From the NCBI GenBank assembly GCA_018266215.1, contig JAFEAV010000008.1, positions 1-64,000 on the forward strand: a DNA stretch of 64,000 nucleotides, given 5' to 3'. Positions 8,058 through 16,800 of this stretch are shown piece by piece; within the stretch, counting starts at the first letter, position 1, and every line of letters starts with the position of its first letter. The notes beneath the pieces were generated by a model that was given only the letters and a program-made list of their open reading frames with translations, was not told the origin of the DNA and did not search any database. This DNA comes from Cyanobacteria bacterium SZAS LIN-3. Lineage in GTDB: Bacteria; Cyanobacteriota; Vampirovibrionia; Obscuribacterales; Obscuribacteraceae. The position numbers and the translations under genes are program-made.

Positions 8058-8219
8058 TCAATGATTTTCCGGCTCCAGTAATCCTGCCGTCACTAATTGC
8101 TCCACTGAGAGCCCTTTGAACTCCAGGATGGTTGTTTCTCCCGGACCAATTGCCATAGTTGGTGATGAAGGGCTTGGATGCAGGTGAAGAGAGTTGAGCA
8201 TATTAGCTACGGCCATCAT
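8058..8219 (-). CDS. Small 53-residue protein coupled to upstream gene
   Basis: The ATG at 8219 overlaps the TGA of the upstream 380-residue gene in an ATGA arrangement, the usual sign of translational coupling. The product starts MMAVANMLNSL, contains SPTMAIGPGETTILEFKG and ends LLEPENH. It is soluble, with no motif that I recognise. It is too short to judge by length, but the coupling, the steady codon use and the lack of any other feature in the interval support it as a real gene. It is presumably expressed together with the possible lipoprotein at 8216-9358. Confidence 0.5.
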   Translation of the reverse strand: MMAVANMLNSLHLHPSPSSPTMAIGPGETTILEFKGLSVEQLVTAGLLEPENH

Positions 8220-9358
8220 TGATCGCGCGCCAATTTTCGTTCGCGGAGGGTGTATCGTGCTTTTTCAAAAATGAACTCCTCTTCCTTGCCCCCGCTTTTT
8301 TTCATACCTTTCAGGCTAGTGATGCGAAATGATGTCGACTCTGATGTACCTTGCGCTTCAATTGTCCCGCTCAGAGGCCCTTGCGGTGTTGTTTGCATGC
8401 TCGCCATCGCCGCAGCTTTGCTGATGTCGGATCGGTATTTTTCAGCATCGGCCGCGTATTTTTGTTTAGAGTAGTCCGTTTGTCCTGTGTTCAAATAGCG
8501 CATTTTGTCCATGACGTCAGCAACTTTTGGAAGCCTGTCCGACATCCCATTCTTCGTTAAGTAGGCGTTGAACATTTCAAATAGATTGCGACCGTCAGGT
8601 AGTTTGAGGGAACTATCTGCTACGATTCTGCCTGGACTTTGATAGTACGTTTGCGACTTAATGGAACGCAGTCGATCACCGTGTTCATCAAAGGTTTCTA
8701 CATTCACTTCGGTGCGGGAATTCTGATGATTATAGATTGGGTCCGGTTCAAGTAGGTATCTTGTTTCCTGGCGCGCGTGTTGCAGGATTTTGACAATTTT
8801 CTTGCTTTCCTGGTCCACGATAAAATCTATTCGTTTATCGAAGGTGCCGTACACCTCAGGTGATGGTGCTGTATTTTGCGGTTCAAGGACCAAGATATGA
8901 TGCTGGTATTTCCCATCAACCCTTTCTTGCCAATGTGGTGGGACCGCATATTCCCAGGTCTGGCCCGTGGCGTCTGTATAGTGCCCAGTGCTGTATGACA
9001 TGGGTGGCACAACAGAAAAAGCCAAGATAGGTGTACGAAGCTTATTGCCTTCTGCTGTATTTTTGATGTCGAGAGGAATCGGCGTCTTCTGCCTGTCTAT
9101 CTCCCAAGAGTTGGCCATCCAGGAGGGAATTTTGTGCCATTCGTTGTCATCCGCCGGAGTTGTGAGTTTACTGAAGGCCAGCTCTTGATTAAAGACGTGT
9201 CCAGGGCAGAGTTCCGCATCCACGGCCGGCAAATTAATCGTCTTCGTGATGCCTGATTTGAGCGCGTCTTTTCCACTCACACCACAGCATGGAAGTGTTA
9301 GGACTGCCGCTGTACAAAGAATACCTAATGCGATCCTGCTGGCCACCCGATAGATCAT
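8216..9358 (-). CDS. Hypothetical exported protein, possible lipoprotein
   Basis: 380 residues. The N-terminus has a basic start, a hydrophobic core and LTLPCCG (Cys24/25), so it is exported and perhaps lipid-anchored, although the residue before the Cys (Pro) is not ideal for a lipobox. The mature part is polar and mixed alpha/beta, with a run of strands around residues 105-240 (for example EYAVPPHWQERVDGKY and KRIDFIVDQESKKIVKIL) and a helical stretch about 255-320. I recognise no domain. The downstream 53-codon gene overlaps its stop by four bases. Confidence 0.65.
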   Translation of the reverse strand: MIYRVASRIALGILCTAAVLTLPCCGVSGKDALKSGITKTINLPAVDAELCPGHVFNQELAFSKLTTPADDNEWHKIPSWMANSWEIDRQKTPIPLDIKNTAEGNKLRTPILAFSVVPPMSYSTGHYTDATGQTWEYAVPPHWQERVDGKYQHHILVLEPQNTAPSPEVYGTFDKRIDFIVDQESKKIVKILQHARQETRYLLEPDPIYNHQNSRTEVNVETFDEHGDRLRSIKSQTYYQSPGRIVADSSLKLPDGRNLFEMFNAYLTKNGMSDRLPKVADVMDKMRYLNTGQTDYSKQKYAADAEKYRSDISKAAAMASMQTTPQGPLSGTIEAQGTSESTSFRITSLKGMKKSGGKEEEFIFEKARYTLRERKLARDQ

Positions 9359-9756
9359 TTTTTTTCCATCCCATTTAATGCAGACCAGAGAATACAGTTG
9401 CGTGCGTATAGTCCATCTTACTATAGCTGGATTACTTACTCGCTGAATTGCCGTCTACGGGGACTTTTGGCACGCGCAAATGTCGGTCAGAAAGGGAGAT
9501 GAATTACCGATACCCTCAGAGGCCGTATAATGAGAATTAATGCCTTTAAACTTCGCCCATCCAGCAGCTGTAATACCTTCTAAGGGTTGGAAGAACACGC
9601 TCCTTCGCTCTATCGGTCAGATTCTGTTTGCGGTGTCCTTTTCCCTATCTAAACGGGCCAAATTGTCCGGATTGTCACGAAAACAGGAGCGTCTGTCGGA
9701 ATTGCTGGGCCGCGCGATGTGAATGAAACATGAGTTCCGTAATTTGAATTGTATGA
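9359..9756. other. Intergenic region between divergent genes
   Basis: About 400 bases between the divergent gene starts at 9358 and 9757. It must hold promoters for both directions; a TATAAT at about 9525 on the plus strand is the only clear -10-like box. A 60-codon frame (9540-9722, MPLNFAHPAAV...) lies here, but it has no ribosome binding site and no recognisable content, so I do not call it a gene. Confidence 0.4.
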
Positions 9757-10506
9757 GTGCGCGCTGTGAGTGAAATCGAAATAACCCGACATCTTTATAT
9801 TCCTGAAGGCGAACCCTTTCTAGAATGGTTTGACGGCGTCTTTAACGCGGTTTACGTTGCACTGCACCCATTCGTTCGAGTTGCTGGCGAGAATACGGCC
9901 CCAGCTTATCTGGATTCAACAAAGGCCGAAGACGAGTCAAATACGACTTACATGGAAAGACGTCATGCAGAAGTTTCGCGCATTGATAGGCTCGCGAAGA
10001 GTTCTGGTGAGAGAGTACCATGGTCGAAAGTTCAAGCCGACTGTGGTTTGTCTCTTGCGAACATAGTTCACGCAGTGTTTGCGGAGATTTCCAACGACCC
10101 AGAAACCCAGGATCTAGGTAGACTGCTGAAAAATTACTGCTCAACCAATCGCCTGTTTTACCCTTGCGAGAATTCGTTCCCCGCAATCTTAGAAGATAGA
10201 TTCTGCGATCTATGGGAATACCTCAATCCTGAGGAAATTGTAATTTCTGATGAGTTTATAACTGACACCCGATTGGTTCCTCTGGCTGCACTTCGCACGG
10301 CCGCACCTTGGGACCAAATCGGGCTTGTGAAATTTCCAATCAAAAAATTCTATCCCTTAGATCATTCATTTCTGGTCGCCACGCCATTCGATACCGTTTA
10401 CACTGCAATCTGTGGAAAACGTGATCAGCTGGAATCTGCCGGCGTGGACGATCTCTTTGAAGGATTTTGGTGCAATGAACAAACGACAGGGCTATGGTGG
10501 CGCTGA
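9757..10506 (+). CDS. DUF2711-like protein
   Basis: 249 residues with a GTG start; no upstream ATG is in frame. It has no signal peptide or membrane segment. The C-terminal half reads like DUF2711-family proteins as I remember them: a DEF motif (VISDEFI), then HSFLVATPFDTVYTAICG and the closing FEGFWCNEQTTGLWW. The function of that family is unknown. Conserved aromatic and acidic residues suggest a binding or enzymatic role, but no catalytic site is established. The gene stands alone between divergent and co-directional hypothetical genes. The family name is a memory-based call. Confidence 0.5.
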   Translation: MRAVSEIEITRHLYIPEGEPFLEWFDGVFNAVYVALHPFVRVAGENTAPAYLDSTKAEDESNTTYMERRHAEVSRIDRLAKSSGERVPWSKVQADCGLSLANIVHAVFAEISNDPETQDLGRLLKNYCSTNRLFYPCENSFPAILEDRFCDLWEYLNPEEIVISDEFITDTRLVPLAALRTAAPWDQIGLVKFPIKKFYPLDHSFLVATPFDTVYTAICGKRDQLESAGVDDLFEGFWCNEQTTGLWWR

Positions 10507-10638
10507 AACCCAAAGGCCGGCGGCTGATTTTGGTCGTGGCCCTTGCAAGCCTTCTTTGATTGATGTTGGCGCAGGCGTTGTTGCAGGATTCGGGGAATCA
10601 CCATAGCCTGGACTGATTCTTAGGGGTATGCTCGTATT

Positions 10639-11679
10639 ATGAATACTTCCAGGACAATCATTTGCTTTGCTGCCGTCTGTGCCTTGATGCTTAACGCGGA
10701 GGCGGCGCAGGCCATAAGGCTGGATCCACTGAATTCAGATGCCTATATGTGCCGTGGTTCGATAAAGAAGGCGTACGGTGACCTTGAGGGTGCCATGTGC
10801 GATTTTACCCAGGTGCTCAAGTTAAATCCCTTGTGGCTAGCAGCTTATCGCGCTCGTGCGGATGTTGAATCGGAACTGGGGGATTATAAGGCCGCCATTT
10901 GTGATCTAAATCAAGCAATAGCGGGGGACCCAGACTTTCACTGGTCGTACGTGCAGCGAGGTTTAATTCGGGCAAAAATGCACGATGTTGCCGGTGCGTA
11001 CCTGGATCTCGAGTGCGCTCTCAAATTAGTTCCAGGGCATCCCTGGGTTTATTGCAGCAGGGCAGTCATGAGAGAGCAGCTGGATGACCTTCCTGGTGCA
11101 ATGAGTGATTACAATTTGGCCAATTCTTTATATGGCAAGATGGCTCAGGCTTATTGCGGGCGAGGGAGAGTCCGGTTGAAGCTCCATGATAAAAATGGCG
11201 CATTGTCGGACTTTCAAATGAGTATCCTTTTGGATCCTCAGGATCCCTTTTCCTACGCAGATAGTGGGATTGCAAAGTTTACTGTTGGAGATCAGGTGGG
11301 AGCGTTAAAGGATCTTGATCGGTGTATTCAATTGCGACCGAACCACGGTTACGGCAATGCACCTCCTCTGGCATTCGACTATCAGGCCAAACCTAAGATC
11401 TTCCAGCCCAAGTATGCGGAGGCATACTATTTTAGGGCGCGTTGCCGGAGCAATCTTGGCGATAACGCTGGTGCTATTGCGGACTACAGAGAGGCGATTC
11501 GACTCGATTCTAAGTATCGGAATCGCAAGGTTAATGGCCTTGTGACTTGGACGAATGTTGACGTCGTGAACGTTGCCTTGAGCGATTTCGTGCATTTTAT
11601 TTCGGCAGTGCAATCCAGATTACTGACGCTCTTTGCGTCAGTAATTGTAGGCTCTAAGCCACAGATGCCGCTTGTGTAG
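10639..11679 (+). CDS. Secreted TPR protein
   Basis: 346 residues with an N-terminal signal peptide (hydrophobic core at about residues 7-18, ending AEAAQA). From residue 25 to about 300 there are roughly seven or eight TPR units with the usual A-Y-x-x-R-G-x-x-x-x-x-x-G-D-x-x-G-A-x-x-D-x-x-x-A-x-x-L-x-P spacing, including AYRARADVESELGDYKAA and AYYFRARCRSNLGDNAGA. The last 40 residues are not TPR-like. A perfect 11-bp hairpin lies within the final codons. TPRs mediate protein-protein contacts, so this one would act outside the cytoplasm; the partner is unknown. Confidence 0.8.
   Translation: MNTSRTIICFAAVCALMLNAEAAQAIRLDPLNSDAYMCRGSIKKAYGDLEGAMCDFTQVLKLNPLWLAAYRARADVESELGDYKAAICDLNQAIAGDPDFHWSYVQRGLIRAKMHDVAGAYLDLECALKLVPGHPWVYCSRAVMREQLDDLPGAMSDYNLANSLYGKMAQAYCGRGRVRLKLHDKNGALSDFQMSILLDPQDPFSYADSGIAKFTVGDQVGALKDLDRCIQLRPNHGYGNAPPLAFDYQAKPKIFQPKYAEAYYFRARCRSNLGDNAGAIADYREAIRLDSKYRNRKVNGLVTWTNVDVVNVALSDFVHFISAVQSRLLTLFASVIVGSKPQMPLV
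11619..11645 (+). terminator. Hairpin in the last codons of the TPR gene
   Basis: ATTACTGACGC at 11619-11629 pairs perfectly with 11635-11645 around a five-base loop, ending 34 bases before the stop codon. There is no T-run directly after it, so it could be a weak terminator or a 3'-end stabilising element. Its position inside a coding region is unusual. Confidence 0.35.
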
Positions 11680-11758
11680 CTGGTTTCCGGCAGGCTGCAG
11701 TTGGAACTGATTCTCCTCAGTTGCGTCGGGGTAGGTATATTTTCAAGGAGAAAATGCT

Positions 11759-11923
11759 ATGTCCAGACCCCAACTGAAAGACGATCTAGACGCCAAAAAG
11801 GCAATTATATTTCTTGGTTTGATTGCCGTAATTGGTGTAGTTGTAGCGGCCGTTTCTAATACTGGTAAATCAGACCACGCCGCACCCCAGAGCGTCAGCT
11901 CAACAGTCAACGTGGCCCGATAA
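11759..11923 (+). CDS. Small single-pass membrane protein
   Basis: 54 codons starting at an ATG with a clear ribosome binding site (AAGGAG, seven bases upstream). The product has a charged cytoplasmic start (MSRPQLKDDLDAKK), one hydrophobic segment (about residues 15-33, rich in Ile, Val, Gly, Ala) and a short polar tail ending VNVAR. I do not recognise it. It converges on the small basic-protein gene at 11928-12113, with four bases between the stops. Confidence 0.6.
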   Translation: MSRPQLKDDLDAKKAIIFLGLIAVIGVVVAAVSNTGKSDHAAPQSVSSTVNVAR

Positions 11924-11927
11924 CGAA

Positions 11928-12113
11928 TTATTTGTGCTTTTTGCGTCCGCTGCCGCCTGGCTTTTTGCCGCCGCCGGTTTGCTTGTTTACGGTGGCCCAG
12001 GCGCGTTTTTCTGCTTCCTCCGTGCTGACACCTTTGTGCTCATAGCTTTCTTCAATGTGCTCAGCCTGGCGTTTTTGTTTGTCTGAGTATTTCTCTTTAC
12101 TTCCGCGTGGCAT
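11928..12113 (-). CDS. Small basic protein of the 'plasmid stabilization' type
   Basis: 61 residues, very Lys-, Glu- and Gly-rich, with no membrane segment. It reads MPRGSKEKYSDKQKRQAEH, then an EEAEKRAWATVNK motif and a Gly/Lys tail (GGGKKPGGSGRKK). This matches small proteins that databases often label 'plasmid stabilization protein', found on chromosomes across bacteria and without a proven role. The label should not be read as evidence of a plasmid. The basic Gly-rich tail suggests nucleic-acid contact (inference). Confidence 0.65.
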   Translation of the reverse strand: MPRGSKEKYSDKQKRQAEHIEESYEHKGVSTEEAEKRAWATVNKQTGGGKKPGGSGRKKHK

Positions 12114-12143
12114 GTTACTTCCCTCCTTGTAGTCGCTGCCCAG

Positions 12144-13262
12144 CTACGAAATCGAGCCGGATTTTACGTTTACTAGTGGTGGCTTTGATACTTTTGGTTT
12201 CATTTCAATCAACCTGCCATCCGGTCGACTGGCGGCGCAGGCTGGGGCAATCTTGACCCACTGGCCGTTTTCAGCCGCCTGGTGGATTGCATCAATGACG
12301 CGCAAATCAGCCAGGCCCTCGTAGCCGGAGGGCCGAGGTTCCTTATCGTTCAAGATGCAATCGGCAAAGTGAAGCAATTCGGGAGCAAACTGGTCATGTT
12401 GTTTGACGCATTTGCTTTCGGTTTTTTCACCGATTTTTACTTCGTACTTCAGGTCCGTGGAATAGTCATAGGCTGGTTCCAGCCTGATAGAACCCAGCGT
12501 GCCCAGCACCTCGTACCATGATGCATCCTTGGTCCCGAAGCTACAGAGGAATGACGCCACGCGGTCGTCAGGGAAACGCATGATGACCGAAGCGGACTCC
12601 TCGATTTCCTCGAACCTTTCGTCCAGCCCGTTTAAGAAGGCTGCGGCTACGTCAGTTGGTTCGGCACCAAATAGATAACGAGCGGCGTTGATGCAGTAGA
12701 TACCTAAATCATAGAGGGGACCGCCGCCGTGGCTCGCCTGCGTTCTGATGTTACCGTCGCGTACCTGCATCGTGAAGGATGAATTGAAAAGGCGAGCGCG
12801 CCCGATCTTGCCGGAGTTAATGAGATCGACAGCTTCCATGTTGGTTTTTTCAAAATGCAGTCTGTATGCCGTCATCAGTTTTACACCGGCCTCTTCTGCC
12901 GCTTTGATCATATCGAGGCATTCTTCCTCATTCATTGCCAGCGGTTTTTCGCAGAGCACGTGTTTGCCCGCAGCAGCTGCTTTGACAGCGTATTCTCTGT
13001 GCATGTCGTTCGGCAACGCAATGTAGACGGCATCAAATGAATCTGATGCCAGAGCTTCGTCTATTGCACCGTAGTTCCAACAATTTTCTACTTTGTATTT
13101 CTTTGATAATACTGTGAGTTTTTCTTCGTCGTCCGATATAAATGCCGTCAGCTCGCAAGTTTCTCTGGCGTGTGCAAAGGCAGGTAATACAGCTATTTGT
13201 GCAATATGACCAAGACCTATAACGGCGAATCTGATCTTTACAGTTGATGTGTCCATATCCAT
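12144..13262 (-). CDS. Gfo/Idh/MocA-family oxidoreductase
   Basis: 372 residues. The N-terminal Rossmann domain has the dinucleotide-binding V-I-G-L-G-H-I-A-Q motif (about residues 14-22) and the hallmark HVLCEKPLAMN (about 100-110), whose Lys-Pro pair lies at the active site. The C-terminal alpha/beta domain includes GGGPLYDLGIYCINAARYLFG, split by a typical DxGxYxxxxxR/YLxG pattern. Members oxidise or reduce sugars, inositols or related polyols with NAD(P); the substrate cannot be told here. The start is either ATG 13262 or the ATG two codons later, which sits better behind GGAG. It is an isolated gene in the cytoplasm. An extra C-terminal tail of about 30 residues follows the domain. Confidence 0.85.
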   Translation of the reverse strand: MDMDTSTVKIRFAVIGLGHIAQIAVLPAFAHARETCELTAFISDDEEKLTVLSKKYKVENCWNYGAIDEALASDSFDAVYIALPNDMHREYAVKAAAAGKHVLCEKPLAMNEEECLDMIKAAEEAGVKLMTAYRLHFEKTNMEAVDLINSGKIGRARLFNSSFTMQVRDGNIRTQASHGGGPLYDLGIYCINAARYLFGAEPTDVAAAFLNGLDERFEEIEESASVIMRFPDDRVASFLCSFGTKDASWYEVLGTLGSIRLEPAYDYSTDLKYEVKIGEKTESKCVKQHDQFAPELLHFADCILNDKEPRPSGYEGLADLRVIDAIHQAAENGQWVKIAPACAASRPDGRLIEMKPKVSKPPLVNVKSGSIS

Positions 13263-13388
13263 TCACTCCATGCAACACCGGTGACTTTAGTCCCATCGAA
13301 CTGGACCTGCATTTCAACGTATAGTTCCTAAGTTCGCTGAATTTTCAGTATCATTAATAAAGTCAGAAATGGTGACCAGGAGTCGGGT

Positions 13389-13796
13389 ATGTTGTGGGAA
13401 AGCGAAGCTAAAGAGTTTGGTGCCGACCTGGAGAGAGTTCAGGTATGGGCCGCCCTTTCTGAGTTTTACCTTGACACATCCCAGGATGTCGATGACCTCG
13501 AACGAATCGCTCAGATACTTGCCAGGTCACCATTTTCTCTGGAGGAAATGCGCCACATCGAAGTCTATGAAGTTAGTCCTGTCTGTTTCGGCAATCTTCA
13601 GGCGGTCGCGGGTGAGTGGGCCGGTTTTGCTCCAGACTGGCTAATCCCCAGATGTTTGCAAAAGCAGCAGCGGAATGCTTTTATACCCCTCTCTGAACGG
13701 CCATGGCTTCAGCGATTAAGCCTGAGAATGATTTGGTCCAACATCGACTGGAAGCGTGTGGTGGAGATCCGTGAGAACGGGAACACGCCGCTATAG
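13389..13796 (+). CDS. DUF7079-like small protein
   Basis: 135 residues, starting at an ATG with AGGAG six bases upstream. The sequence has the pattern I associate with DUF7079 proteins: WAALSEFYLDT near the start, then ERIAQILARSPFSLEEMRHIEVYEVSPVC and NLQAVAGEWAGFAPDWL, which is split here across helices. It is soluble, with no catalytic motif. In other bacteria such genes occur singly or near polymorphic-toxin or immunity genes; here no toxin is visible next to it. The function is unknown. Confidence 0.6.
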   Translation: MLWESEAKEFGADLERVQVWAALSEFYLDTSQDVDDLERIAQILARSPFSLEEMRHIEVYEVSPVCFGNLQAVAGEWAGFAPDWLIPRCLQKQQRNAFIPLSERPWLQRLSLRMIWSNIDWKRVVEIRENGNTPL

Positions 13797-13821
13797 GCAT
13801 GTTCCTGTAACCGTGTTTATT

Positions 13822-16800
13822 CTATTGCCCCGCCACAACAGCTGACGCAGTCAGTCTTGGCTTCATCATCTGTCTGAAGCCTTCGCCGCCGCCCTGCATT
13901 TGCATCAGGATGGCGGTAGTCTTCAGGAAGTGATTAGCCACACGGCTCGTCTCTTTGTCTCTGGCCACGAGCAGCTCCCGCAGTGGTCTCACGGCGTGCA
14001 TTGCGGAGCGGATGGAAAACTCCGAGCGGTAGGCTTTTAAGTTGCCGTCCAGTTCGTGCTCGACCATGCGCCTGTAAAACACTAGTTGTGCCGGATTGAC
14101 TTGCTCGAAGGATTTCACATGTTTGGCAGTTATTAGTGTACTGGTGCCCGGGTGTACGGCGATCGCTTTGCCGCCCGCGGTTACTGTAACTGCGTTCGGA
14201 TGCGTGTCGTCGAAGTTGTAGACGGCCATACCATGATCGAATGCCATGACCAGGACCATGGAGTTGGCGGCTATGTTCACATCACCGAAGGCGGTTGTAA
14301 TTTTCCTGTCGGCCCTGGCGATGCTCAGCACTGAGCCGCGGGAGAGATGCGACAACTTGTGCTGCGACTGATGTTGGATTTGAGCCACATCGGCGCTGCT
14401 TATTGTCAACTCTTCGTCGGCAAGTAGTGATACCGGGATTTCTCCGCCATCAACTTCGGTGGCGCTGATCCAGTTAAATTTGGGCGCGCTCAGGACTCTC
14501 TGCGAAACCAGACTGGCCACATCCGCTGTTGTAATCTGGCTGGCGGTAGGTGCGGTCTGCGCCAGAGTACTGATGTGGAGTGTGACTGGTGCTGCGATCG
14601 GCTGCAGCGACACTTGATTCGTTGCTGAGCTTATGCCGGTGTTGATCAGGTGGACGGCCGGTACACTAGCGGTACTCACAGGGGGATCGGCAAAGAACGT
14701 TGTATTGGTGAATTTGATGAAGGGCTGAGCTGGAGAGGTTGGTCCGCTAAATATAACGTTGGCGCCTTGCAGAGTTATCGTGCCGGTAGAGGTGGGGTCT
14801 ACCACGCCAACCGGTCCGAAGAATGCATTATTGGGAGGGGTGTTTTGGTTGACCTTTATGCCGACTCCATTAGGATTTTGCGTATTGACGCCCTTTGTCG
14901 GTGCGGTGCCGATTGCCACTGTGATCGTGTCACCGCCTGCTCCGCCCGTAGTCACCGAACTGCCGTTGCCAAAGGATATGAGCGAATTTGTTTTATTGGT
15001 ATCCAGAAGCAGGATTGGAGCCTTAACTTTGCTGGTACCGTTGGCGGTGATGGCAACGCCGGGCTCGACGGTCAAGAAGGTGCCGCCGCTGGTGACCGAT
15101 ATTGCACCGGCCTTCGTAGTTATGTTGCCGGCCAGGTCTACGCCGTCCGTCAGTGAGGACGAGGTGCCTGTCGTGATGGCAACGGCTCCAACAGTGTTGA
15201 TCGAGCCGATGTTTTTGAAGCCATGCAGGGATTTAGCGACGAATGTACCGCTGGGGTCGACGGCGCCGACTGATTTGATGTCGATGGTGCCCACACCTTT
15301 GGCGGCCGATAATGTGACTGATTTGCCGCCTGTTATGTCGGCATTTTTAGCGTCAATCAGACCCTGCGAGGCGGTGAGGGTGACCGTACCGCTGGTGAAG
15401 GGACTGGCGAGTGGCATTGCTCTGATATTGGCATTGGCTGTTATGGCACCGGTTGCCCCGGTGACGGTTTCACTGTCGGAGGATTGCACCGTGATAGTGC
15501 CGTTAGTTGTGATGTTGTTGAGAGCGGTCATCACGGCTTTGGCCGTCAGATGTGTGCCATCTGCACCGACTGAGCCTGTAGTTATGTTTGCCTTTGCCGC
15601 GGTCAGGGTGACCGAGGTGCAGGCGCTTATGTCTTTATTGGTGTCGACTACGATACCCGTTCCAATGCTGCTGGAGGTAATGGCGACCGTACCGGTTTTG
15701 GAGAAGGCCAGTATGTTGCCGTGGACGAATATATCGCCCTGACCGGCCGCTTTACCCGTGGTTTTTAAGGTCACTGATTTGGAGGCTGTCAAATCACCAT
15801 TGACGGTCAAAGACTTGAGCGCAGTAATGGCGATGGTGGCAGACGGGCTGACAGGTAGGCCAATCGTACCGACGACAACGTCACCGGCGCTGGCAGTCAT
15901 GGTTACCGATTTAGTAGCCAGGACCTTGTGTGCTGCCGGCAGTGTGATAGCCGCACCGGCACCGCTGCTGGTGAGGGTGACGACACCGGCCGTCGTCGAT
16001 GATGTCAGCACATCACCGCCGAAGTTTATCTCGCCGGCTCCTGAGCTGGTTGATTTTGTAGTCGTTTTGGCGGTAATTGAATTGACTGCTTTCAGGTCGC
16101 CGCTGGCAGTAATCGGCCCTGAAGCTGTGAGAGCCAGGGTCAGTGGGGCGAGGACTTTGCCTCCCGTCCCGAGGGCTATTTTGCCGTTGGCTGCCGTGAG
16201 GCTGACCGATTTGCCGCCGCTCACGTCATGGCCGGTGGCATCTATTCCGGAGAATCCCGGTGCGGTAATTGATACGATTCCCTTGGTTGGGGACGAGGCC
16301 AGTACGTCGCCGGAGATGGTGATGTCGGAACTGCTGGTGGTGCCTTTGATTGTTACTGTATTTATGGCGTTGATAGCAGCGACTTGTATATCCTTGGCGG
16401 CGGTAATGGTGACTGTGTCTGCACCCTGCACGCCATTGCCGAGTTTGCCCATAAAGGCGTGGCTCTTAGAGGATGTGATTGTGATGGACTTGGTCGCTTC
16501 GACCGATTTTGACGTGTCCAGCTCCACATCACCTGCCGATATCACTGATATGACCCCGGTGCTGGGTGCGAGGTTGGTCGTTTTCAGATTGCCAGCCACC
16601 GCGATAAACCCATCCTTAGTAGATGTGGTCTTGAGGATGATTGAAGTGGCGGCAGTTATGCCCCCGTTGCCGATCTGGATTTTGGAGCCTGCCCCCGAAG
16701 GATCCGAACCGGAGGTGAGAGTAACAGTGCCGGTGGGCGAGTTGCCGATGCTTTGTACGTCGATTATCCCTTTACCGGCAGTTATCGTGACTGACTTGCC

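Noticed and set aside
11928-12113. Evidence for a plasmid or integrated plasmid from the 'plasmid stabilization'-like gene
   Set aside because: The label is a database convention for this small basic family. No partition, replication or conjugation genes are nearby, and housekeeping genes show that this is chromosome.
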